DNA of 64,000 nucleotides, taken from Whalleya microplaca. Lineage: Eukaryota > Ascomycota > Sordariomycetes > Xylariales > Xylariaceae. A program made the position numbers and the translations under genes. The notes under the pieces are model-generated. The model made no database searches. It saw only the letters and a program-made list of their open reading frames with translations, and was not told the origin of the DNA. Location: positions 124,001 to 188,000 of the forward strand of contig MU385719.1 of assembly GCA_022497155.1 (NCBI GenBank). Reading direction: 5' to 3'. Positions 24,153-34,262 of this stretch are shown in pieces (the first letter of the stretch is position 1; the number at the start of each line of letters is the position of its first letter).

Positions 24153-26579
24153 GTGCTCAGGGCGCCATATGATATATCTTCATAGGTAGCTGAGCTAGGG
24201 TCTTAACATTGATTGAAACTTTTGTAGGTATGTGGGCGATCTACTTACCCTTCTCCAGGCATGTATTCTATAATGTCGCGAACGCAAGGACTAAAGCTTT
24301 CAAAGTCCCTATGTTAGCATATGATAATTATATATCACGTTGCACTTTTACTTCATTTAGTTAATAGAAGCTCTAAACTCTACAGACTTGAAGCATCTCA
24401 TAATCATCTCATATCAGGCAGGTGCAGTTTAATCATGACAGCAATTATTATTGAGGAGTTTGGCCATGATATGGGTAGCTGTTGTAGATTCCTTTTCTTC
24501 TAGAGAGCTTGGGAAAACAGTGATTTAGACATAGCCGTTCATGCTTTACTTCCTCCCCCCTCGGCTCCCGTTCTGCCATTCTTAGGGTATAGACTAAACA
24601 GCAATAATAAGTGCTGGGAATTTAGCCCCACGGACTACTGTAACAAGGTTTGTTCACAGGTACACCCTAGCCCTGTCCAACTTTGATCAGCTGCTAGATC
24701 AACGCACCTACTAAGCGAGTTCGTTGGTCGCGGAAAAATCTTATTTGTGCAGGTAGATAAGAGGCGACTATTGCCATATTATGTGGGCGCGATCCCCTTC
24801 TTTTCTCGGGCAGAGCTGGGCTGGTCTAAGGTGGTAGTCACACGCTGTTGTTAGTTATTTCTATTTTCAAGTAGCGCAGTCCACGACTAACTAAACTCAA
24901 GTACGCGAGAGAAGATTCTTTATATTCTTTTGTATGGGGGACAATGCGTTGCATCAAATTTTATGATCGGAGTCTACACATCAGATTGAGTCGTCCTTCA
25001 ATAAAACTTTGAATATCATTCATAATCATTCCACACAATATTCATGTTGACACCGATATGGCGTGCAGGTTGGTGGCTCCGTAATTGTGATGCTATGTCC
25101 GGGTACAATACAACAAGAATCCCGATATACAAATACAGAGCCAGCGTCGTAGCAGAGTCGCTAAGCTACCTATATCGATTTTATAACTTCTCGTTATTAG
25201 GATGATTATAAATGCTAAGCCTGTCATTAAACGATTCTCAGGATATAGCACGACTAGGAGACTTATCACGATAGAACTGCGAGTTCCTACAAATCATGCA
25301 GGTTAAGGTTGCAGAAATACCTAGGTAATAAGTTGGTTACAAATATGGCATGCGCAAATGATGAGCTTAATCAGAATAAGGTGCGAGGCTCAGAGGAGGG
25401 CAAGGAAAGTCCGATATAGAATAACAACTGAGTGACTTGATTATACAAGGGGTTACCATTTGTATACTAAGTATCCGCTCACACGACCTCAGGAGTAAGT
25501 TCCTCCAAACACTATCAAGGCGCTTGCACTAAATGTTGCTATGAACCAGAAGTTTCTTCCCAGGGGGTTCAGGTTTCCTCTGTCAAAGCGAAAGCATATA
25601 TCTTCGGGTAGAACAGTAATGTTGCCACCTTTTCCATTCCTCACACTCTCCTCACTCTCCTGACTCTTCCCATCAAAAAGAGCTCACTGTCACAATCCAT
25701 CAGTCGACAACCAAGTCTCAGTAGAATCCTACTCAGTACTCTAATGAGTTATCACAAGTCAATATTTCTATAATACAATCGTCTATACTGATAAAAACGC
25801 TATAACATGCACACGAGGATGCAGAGAATCCAATGCTCAGCCAAATTCTGAGACATTTCCTACTTATTCATTACGTTTATTCTTCTCTCCTCTAATCTTC
25901 TCCCGACAAACGCCGCAAACTTTTGAAGTTCCTGACCCCATTAAGACAGGGAGACGGATATTCTTCCAAGTGACTCAGGGGCGAAGCGAACCTCAGCAAC
26001 CGTCACGGCACAATATATACGCTAGGTGTGCACTACTCAAGTCACTATACTCCTCATTGCTTTGTCCCATATTGACATGACCCTCCACACGCAGCATTTG
26101 CAAACTAGAAGCACACCCAGTTCAGGATCCGGGATCACGACCCTATCGGACGGGCGTATGATCGCTCTTATGAACATATGCTTACAAGGGATGTGTCTTG
26201 ACTCCCCTTTCAGTGCCGGCCTCTACTCATCTACTACCCACCCCAACTGCATACCACCTTCTCATCGTGCCCGACAAAGGATCTGCCCCGGCCAACCGTG
26301 ACAAATTCCGACGCAAAAAGACTTCGGATCAAAGGGCAATAGAAGACGCAATCTCGCCAATATTGTACTTGCCACCAGCACTCCAAGCTTCAAGGACTCT
26401 GTTCACTGGAAAAGCAAAGCAATCCGCCTAGGGTGGCGTACCAAAGCAAGGAAACTGTCAGGATCCTTTGTTAGGCTTCATGTATATAGAGGCTGTTCGA
26501 AGAACAGCCCTTTAGTTAGTTCTTCGTGCAACAACTGTGTTGTTTTGCTACCTCATACACTCACCTCGTGACAGAAACG
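24153..26579. other. Gene-free stretch
   Basis: This is AT-rich, stop-dense sequence downstream of the P450. Short frames occur, but none has a domain or a plausible splice partner. It contains the second copy of the dispersed coding-like fragment. Confidence 0.5.
26039..26078 (-). repeat. Dispersed ~40-bp coding-like fragment, copy 2
   Basis: It differs from the copy at 7,700 at only about four positions, including AAGTCACTATACTCCTCATT against AAGTCATTATACTCCTCATT. Similarity fades on both sides, so it is not a complete mobile element as far as I can see. Confidence 0.5.
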
Positions 26580-27420
26580 GGCCAGATCCCGCGATTGTCG
26601 ATGACGAGGAAGACAGAATAGATGGACTGGTGTAGTACGAGGAGAGTCACAAGAAGAGTCGCGAGGAGCGAACACCTGGCCAGACATATACGGTACGGAG
26701 AAGAAAAGGCGTAGCCGGGCCACCTTCTACGAGGACCTATTGGACCAGGAGATCAAGAAGGAGTCATCGGAAGAGCCGTTCCCGCCGTAATCCGTCAAGA
26801 AACGCGAGGTCCGTTCGCTGCCTCGTCACCGATCGCGTCGACGAGGACAGAACAGTCTGAACGTACTGGACGTTCGGGGCCCTCACAATAACACACTTCA
26901 ATAACATGGTCTTCCACAACGGAGGTGGGTCACCGCCTAACAGCCGCAGTGGGGGATGCAGCATTTAGCCTTGGTGGCTTGACCCAGGGGTAAGAGTATG
27001 GATGTACGCCGGGGCACGTTGACTGTTCGGGAACTAGAACACTTCGACGAGACGATCGATTCGGGGCCCGGGGTGGACGAATAAACGTATGTCCGAGCGG
27101 GAGCAGATCGGTGTGATCCGCGGGAGAAGAACAGTTGGGCCTCGGCCACTGTCCTCGGTCGTTATGATGGCTTCCCGCCGAAGACAAGTGGTGTCGCGAC
27201 TATGAATGGGATCGCGGCCCGGTCACGACTATTGGCCCTTTCCAAAGTACCAGGCCTATGGTTCTCTGGAGGCCTCTCTTGATCACCAGAGGTGGGTGGA
27301 ACCGAGATATCAAACACCTACAGCTCAGAGACAACAACGCGAGACCAAGATATTTGGCTTGCAAATTACCAGTCACATACAATGTAGTGAGATTCACTAG
27401 TCGTCCATTGCAATTGTAAG
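26580..27420 (+). pseudogene. Decayed coding region, arginine/acid-rich, family unknown
   Basis: The plus strand shows coding-like peptides in shifting frames: PAIVDDEEDRIDGLV, YEESHKKSREERTPGQTY, RATFYEDLLDQEIKKESSEE, and RDYEWDRGPVTTIGPFPKYQ further on. They are interrupted by stops and frame changes and no intron model reconnects them. The stretch is more GC-rich than its surroundings. At 26,664-26,697 the DNA almost repeats the end of the first zinc-finger exon of the C2H2 gene at 53.4 kb, but in a different reading frame. I do not recognise the parent gene. Confidence 0.35.
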
Positions 27421-27560
27421 TTTGTCTACCTTCGATCACTCGATAGTGCTTACCTAGCTAATCCGGAGTCTAGGATATTGAGAATCCAAAGGACAGGATC
27501 AGAATGAAGCGCCCCGTCCGCCCCATTCACAAGGCTTGTATCGCTGTTGCCTCTCTGTCG

Positions 27561-27686
27561 TCTGGTGCTAGAAACCTGTCCTCTGGTTGGGGATCTTTCT
27601 CGTCAGGTGCCAGTACCCCTTCATCTGGTGTCAGAAACCTGTCTGGTCCTAAAAACACTCCGTCGGGCGCCAGTTGTGACAGATAC
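27561..27686 (+). repeat. 63-bp imperfect tandem repeat, two copies
   Basis: TCTGGTGCTAGAAACCTGTC at 27,561 recurs as TCTGGTGTCAGAAACCTGTC at 27,624, a period of 63 bases (21 codons). The intervening sequence is also built of TCTGGT/TCAGGT pieces. In one plus frame it encodes Ser-Gly-rich repeats (SSGARNLSSG, SSGVRNLSG). This could be the repeat tract of a decayed surface protein, but the frame leads to no recognisable protein. Confidence 0.5.
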
Positions 27687-27965
27687 CTTTCGCCCGGTCC
27701 CAGCTTCGTCTGGTCCCTCATACTCCACCTACCCCGGGTCATATTCAGGAACTCCCAGCACTCAGCCCGGTACCCTCACATCCCCATCCGTCTCATCTCA
27801 CACATCACCATCCACCCCATCGTCGCTCTGTACGTGCCTCTGCGATTACGTCACTCAATTCTTCGAGTGCGCCGTGCAGTCCTGCTTCCGCCATGCCGTG
27901 TCATGCTGCGTCTGGCGCTCTGCTCGTCGATGATGCTCGCGCAGGCTCATGTATTACGGGGGTGA

Positions 27966-29300
27966 GCTTGCCGTGGTGCTCCCTCGTGCAGTATCATGTC
28001 CTTGGGGAGGCACTGTACCGGGGGGGAGAGATTTAGCCAGGAGATGGGGTTGAGAGTTGAAGGGCTTCGATCAGGGTGTCTGGGGAGGAAGTAAGACCAG
28101 ACCAATGGACATACCGGCTGCTCTGCAACGCCGAACAAGAGGATCCGGTTCATGTGACCGGTCCCGCCAGGACTTGGGTATATTTCTGCTGCCGCGGGAT
28201 TTAAAGTGGCACCCGGCATACACGTACAGAAATATATGAATACAGAGTTGGGGTTTTTGTATTTAAATCTCGTTTGACCAGAAATAACACCAAGAAGTCG
28301 GGAAAGCGGGGTCCGGGTAACTAGACACGAGGCAAGTCTTGATTGAATCTAGGGGTCTTAGGACATGAGTCTGGTATGTGTGACACAGAATGTGAACCGC
28401 CTAACTTTCTGTACTCTGACGCCTGAATACATATCAACTAGAGTTGTCGAGGAAGTTTACAATCATGTAACTGAACTTGATGAGACATGTCAAAAATCGA
28501 AATAGACAATTCGTAGGTAGTTGGCCATTCTAGACTCTTGAGACTTAAAAACTGGAATGGCATGTCACTATGCAATGACACTGAACCTTGAGTAGAATTT
28601 CTCTCGAATTGTAAATGGCTACCTGAGTTCCACAAACGTGAAAGATACCATGGAGACAACCCTCCCAGACCACTAAATGTAAACCACATAGCCGACCACG
28701 ACCATATGGCTTCCACGCCAACCAGCAGCAATATCTGGGGACAACCTCGAGATACAAAGCAGAGCATTTTCCTTTCTATTGTATTATCTCCCTCTGTGCC
28801 TCTCTCCCATTTTTCTGGAGTCGTATTTGCCTCTTTGATGAAGTCGATGCACGACATAACAAGTAGACAAATGACCATGTAACCTCAAACACAGCTCACT
28901 AACAACGGATACATGGTTGCCGCCAGTCTTGACGACAGCAAATCGTTTCCCGCAAACTACTATCTGTACAATTATCTCAATCCAGGGTAAAACAACAGAT
29001 CAGGGGGGCCGCCACTCTGTGGACATATTGGCACATCTCCCATAAAGTGAGACCCCCAATTCTAACCGCTTTACAGCCTCTTACGACGAACCAGTCATCC
29101 ACGAAAAAAACAGATTTTCCTGCAGATGGAAGTCTTGTAAGAGTATGGGAGGGGGGTGCTTGGGTCGCGGTGGGGGTATCTCCATGTGAAGATCTAGGAC
29201 TGTCCGGGTACCTGAACTCAGTCAGTGAAAATCTATAATCTCCAAGAAAGTTTGGAAGAATGTGCTCCGAAGATGACTTAGTATAAGGCCCTTGGTCGAC
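27966..29300. other. Intergenic region downstream of the RNase H gene
   Basis: Short frames (for example minus strand 28,878-28,438) have no domain support. A possible extra 3' splice site for the RNase H gene lies near 29,210 (ACTGACTGAGTTCAG), which would add only a few residues to it. Confidence 0.4.
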
Positions 29301-31145
29301 TTACACGCCACATTTATTCGCACTTCTCTGGCTTACCTGCTCGTGTGCTTCTGCTTCGTCAACTTTTCTCTCGGATAGGAAAATAACATCATCATAATCA
29401 TCCACCTCCATCCAGGAATCTTCGTTATGACCGGGAGCCAAATTGGTAGTTTCCTCGCCTCGTGTGAGTACGTTTCCATTATCCTCCTATTGAATATCAG
29501 TCTTATTCATTGTGTAATGTTAAATATTCAATCAGCAACAAACCTCCTGTTCGATCTTGACAATTTCGGCCGTTGGCTTCCGCGGGCTCCCTAGACGACC
29601 CCTTTTATCACTCGGCGATAAGAGGGGCTTCTTCCGCTCCCGGCGTTCCGGGCTCGGTGATTGCGTTCGTTTTCTCTTCAATTGCATCGAGTTAGGATTC
29701 AGGGTTTTCCTAGACACCAAGAACATATTGTACTGTTCGTTTTCTTTAAGGTCTGGATTGTGAAACCTGGCTCCCACGGAGCCATCCCCAGCCAACTGAT
29801 CAGCAATGCAATTGCCTGGCACGGCAGAATGCCCAGGTACCCTATTCACAACTTCGAATGAGTACATATTCATCTTCTACCATCTCAGTCACCTAGGCCC
29901 CTTTGACAAGAGTTCCGACTCCGGAAATATCCTAATATGACAGGTGCATCACTCAAGACAGGTTTAGTTACCGAGTACGTACCAATGAAATGTGACTTGA
30001 ACGCCTTGTTCACCTAGGCAGTGCAGAGGCTGTAAAATGGTAGCGAGACTCTCGCTACCCAAACTACTCCGTGGCGATACGCCACGGAGGAAACTGCCAA
30101 TGGCAACCAGAGAGGTCTGGGAGTCGGTTAGAATGATAATAGCAGGTAACCGTCTCTGTCCCTCCTGGACCGACTTAGGGCTGAATGAAAGCACCTCCTG
30201 CAGGGCATTTTCAAGGGCTACTCCAATGGCGAGAAGCTCAGCAGCATCAGCGTTGGTGATTCCTACAATACCATGAGCAATTTCAGTCCAGATATCGCAT
30301 TCGTCTTGGGAACGCCTGTAAGTCACTCCTGCTCCACCGTATTTCCCGCCTCCCTTGCCGAAAGAACCGTCAGCAAAGAAGACGAGGTGCGGTTCAGAAA
30401 TTTCATTATCTGTCTTGGACATCTTGATTCCGTAGCCCTTGGCTTTACCATTTTGTCGGATAACGACTCGGACGGACCCGGCATCGCTCTTTGGAATGCG
30501 CTCAATATCTTCGTCTTGTTCTTCTGTCGTCGCGAAGTATGGCCCACAGATGTCTCTTCTTACACTGGGTAAAATTACCGCCGGCTTTGTAATTCCCGTC
30601 TTTGCGATTACTCTAGGTCCGGCTGGTTTTCCTTTCGTAACTGGCCGTTTGTTGCCGGGATTAGCTGGGCCAGTCGGCACAGATAGAGCAGTCCGCGAAC
30701 GGAGCCTGGAGCTGATGGGCTGGTATTCTATGGGTGCGTCCTCCATCTCGATGCTCGGTGGCAGGCTAAAGTCTAGATCTTCGATTTCGGCGATTAGGTC
30801 TTCGTGTTTTGGCTTCGGCTTCGGCATCTTCGGTTTCGCTGCTCGAGTACTGTGATCTGGATGGCTGGGAGATGTGTGGTTAGTGAGGATGGGCTTGGGC
30901 TTGGGCTCACCACCTTCCAAATCTTTCACGACGGAGTCAACAATGTCCCGAACAGTTACAGTGGCGGCGATCGAAGCATCTAAAGATGAAACCTCGTTCT
31001 CCAGCTGCTGAATCTTCCAGGCAAGTATCTGTTTCCCATCTGCGTTTGGCGGAGGATCAGATGCCTTGGAGATCTTCAGGTTTTTGAGGCCGCCAGTGAT
31101 GTGCTCGTGACAGATCTTTTTCACAGCGTCGACAGGCTCGTTCAT
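29301..31145 (-). CDS. Stand-alone RNase H-like protein with complete DEDD site
   Basis: Three exons (31145-29983, 29841-29544, 29486-29301) give about 548 residues. The first splice restores the conserved H-W-V-P-G-H motif: exon 1 ends in TG of a Trp codon and exon 2 begins GGTACCTGGGCAT. Residues 1-60 hold a short helical segment, and 75-250 are low-complexity, Pro/Lys-rich and probably disordered. Residues 254-410 form an RNase H type 1 fold with Asp259 (FFADGSFG), Glu303 (DAAELLAIG), Asp341 (ILTDSQTS), His392 (VPGHSAVPG) and Asp402 (CIADQLA). The last ~140 residues are basic (KRKRTQSPSPERRERKK) then acidic, suggesting a nuclear protein. No reverse transcriptase, gag or integrase is attached. 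Fungal genomes carry many such proteins related to the RNase H of non-LTR retrotransposons. Whether this one is domesticated or a fragment cannot be decided here, but the frame is fully open and every key residue is kept. The ATG at 31,145 is the first real ATG. The 3' end could instead use a further GTAAGC donor at 29,336. Confidence 0.83.
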
Positions 31146-32320
31146 AATTGACGGGTAGTGTTGCAAAGGTGGCAGAGGGAAGGGAAGTGAACGGGAAGGG
31201 AACGGGAAGAGAAGGGAGGGAAGGGAAATGAATGGAAAGAGGAAATAAAAGCAGCGACGAGGTGAAATGCAGGAAGATTATTTTTGAGGGCAGGCACTTG
31301 CGAAAAGTACAGTGGTGGCCAACAAATCTGTGACTGCCATGTTTTCGCATATAGTCAAAAAAAATATAAGCATATTTACAGATGTACATACAAACAAGCA
31401 CGCCTACAAGCATTATTGCACGTGGCAGCCAACTGCCTGGGAAGCCTGAAACCTCTCATCTCTAGCCCAAGTTTCTGCAACTGGATGCTTGAGCTTCGAA
31501 AGCTCCCAAACATCGGATGAAGGAATCTAGACAATATCATCGTCGACTTTGAAATCGTACTAGTGAATAGGAGGCCCATTGTAAAGCATCACTCCTGAAA
31601 CCGAAGTCACTTGATAAACACTCTTCAACTTGTCGAAATAACTGTAGCTGAAATTGAGCAATGAATAAGTTTAATACCAGTGTGTCTTCGACTTTTATCA
31701 CTTTCCTCCTTGGTTGCTTTAGATGCTCTTGACATGTTGAAGTACCTACAGCATATATGAAGGTATCCAGGATAAAAGACATCCTGAAAGGGCCTTTACT
31801 ATAAACCGCATTCACCTGAATTTGGACAAAGAGCCACAAAGCGTCTTTTCAATGGCCCCTAGAAGACCTTCATGGATTATCGTTCAAGTGCTAGTTTGTG
31901 TCTTCTTATTTTAGGTATATCAGTTGACATAGCATCAGCAAACAATCAGTCAATGATATACGTATCTTGAAACTTATTTTACCATGATTAATGATCAAAA
32001 ACATTCCATACTGTTCCTAGTCCCCCCATATGAATGTTGAGAATATTTATTTTATTTATCACCTTTGTAGCTTATTGTTTAAGGGAGGAGTCTGAATGGG
32101 TCTGAACCGCTATAATTAAAGTTACCAAGAAGTTTTTTGGCGAGCTTGGTATATATAGAGATATAGAGTGGATTCAGATTCAGCCTTGGATATTGGGAAG
32201 GGTAATGCGGCAGGGCTATCTCTTACGACAATCTATAGGACTAATGCGAGAATACATATGGCTGCCGCCTGCACATACATAAAGAGAGCTTCACCCCCTA
32301 TACACCTCACACTAATGAAA

Positions 32321-32359
32321 CCATCATGCTCTTCATTGCTTTGTCCCATATTGTCACTG
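32321..32359 (-). repeat. Dispersed ~40-bp coding-like fragment, copy 3
   Basis: This is the most diverged copy. The core TTCATTGCTTTGTCCCATAT matches copy 2. On the minus strand it reads DNMGQSNEEHDGFI followed by VRCIGGEALFMYVQ, and copy 1 reads VNVGQRNEEYNDLI. Confidence 0.45.
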
Positions 32360-32659
32360 TCCCCTCTAGACTGGGAGAAATATTTGAAGATATATAGACT
32401 TTTATAAATAACTCTACTTGAAACATACACGTGATGATCATGCTTGATACTCAGTCTACGCCCAGAAGTGTCTGCAGCACTACTTGGTGAATATATAGTA
32501 TCCTATACCAACCCCAAGCCTATAAAGGTCCTCGACCGGCTCGGCCCTGTACGTGTTCGTATCCGAGCGTTCGGGTTCTGGTGTCGTGTGTGACACACAA
32601 AGTCGCAGTTGGCCCGTCAGACGACATGAGGCTAAACGTCTCGAGGGGGAGGGGGGACC

Positions 32660-32760
32660 AACATGCATACATACATACCATACATACCATACAAACCTAC
32701 ATACTATACGTACCTACATACATACATACACACATACACACTATACGTACCTACCAACAA
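32660..32760. repeat. Microsatellite of CATA/TACC units
   Basis: Interspersed CATACATAC and ATACCATACATACC units extend over about 100 bases and account for the Tyr/His/Thr-rich short frames seen here. Confidence 0.8.
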
Positions 32761-33643
32761 CCTAACCCAGCAGCCCAGCACCTTTCATCTATATGTACGT
32801 ATGTATATATGTACACACACACACACATACAGAGAAAAGAAAGAGAGGAACCGACCGCGCAGGGCCGAAACTCGGTAACGAGCCATGCGAAGTGACCAGC
32901 TACATATGTACGCCTCTGCATCAGGAAACGAGCATCAATCGACCTATGTAATCCGGCCAGAACGCCTGAGACAACCACCACCGCACCGCACGCGGGTGTA
33001 CGTATATTCCAATGATCTGCGAATGCGGGGCTAGAACACACATACCTACCTACTGCTTACATAGGTAGGTAGGGGCAAGCAAGCAGGCAGGCAGGCAGGC
33101 TGACTGGCAGGTTAGTTAGATTTAGACCAACGACGTTTATTACTCATTTATTTTAGATAACAGCCTTGCTTAGGTAGTGAGCAGAGAACAATGAGGATGA
33201 GAAGAGAGAGAGAGAGATTGCATATGCATTGTATGTATGGAAGTTAGGGACCCAGGGATCGATCGATTGGCCGCGGTAGGGGTATGAGGGCACTCTGCAT
33301 GTTACCACGTTCGATCTTACAGTATGTATAATACAATAGAACAATACAATACAATACAATACTATTGTACCTACTTACCTTACCTTACCTTACGCATAGC
33401 AAATAAGTAGGCTGGTCGGCTGGTAGATAGGTAGCAGAGCCTAGTACATACCACACACCAACCACGCGCGCACGCAGTATCGTGCACGCTTGGGGCAGTG
33501 GTGGGTGGAATTAAATCCGCAATCTACGATTGCGTCGGTGGGTGGCTTGCAGCATCCCCAGGTTTTCCGGCACCACGCAGCCAGCCACCTTCCATCTGTT
33601 GCGCGTTGTCCCGCATGTCGTCGGATACCTAGGCATGAGCAGG

Positions 33644-33647
<4 letters not shown>

Positions 33648-33681
<34 letters not shown>

Positions 33682-33683
33682 GC
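33648..33683 (+). repeat. GGCT microsatellite (about 8 units)
   Basis: The four-base unit GGCT (or CTGG) is repeated about eight times without interruption. It is the cause of the Ala/Ser/Gln/Pro-repeat frames on both strands. Confidence 0.9.
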
Positions 33684-34227
33684 ACCACTTGGGATGTGTC
33701 TCAGGATAAGTAATCGCACGAAGTATGTACATAATAGTGAGCCTGGCGTAAGTAAACCTGGGACGAAAAGCATGTGTAAGACCTCCTTAGCTGTTTGCTG
33801 CATGTACGGCGTTGATGATGGCGCGGAATGTCAGTCAGGTACGGCGAGCGCGAGTTCAGCCTCGGTGATAGGACAAGGCATAATAATACCTAGTGAATGG
33901 CATAGTAATACGAGTGTTGTTAGTCCGAGGAGTCATCATCACGGAAGTAGCGGTCAAGAGGAGGTGCGAATGAGGTACAAGATATAAGAAAAAGCAATCA
34001 TCGCCCCAGCCTGAAGAGGATGTTAGATCTATCTGTCTCCTCCCAAGGTAACGCCAACGTGCATTCTCGAGGGTTGTGAGTTGACTACTCGAAAGACGAA
34101 TTAAACGGCGCGGCATACAACAAATGAACCGGGAAAGTTCAATAGACAGGAAGCAAGTACTACCTGTAATGCCTGGTGATAAGAGTGCAATGCTACCTCG
34201 AGATGCATGACAAAGCAAATAGCAAAT

Positions 34228-34262
34228 GTTGGGAGGGGAAGGGAGGGGAGGGGGAGGGGGGA
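34228..34262 (+). repeat. G-run cluster, possible G-quadruplex
   Basis: At least five runs of three or more G (GGGAGGGGAAGGGAGGGGAG and onward) lie within about 35 bases. This meets the simple four-run rule for an intramolecular quadruplex on the plus strand. Confidence 0.5.
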
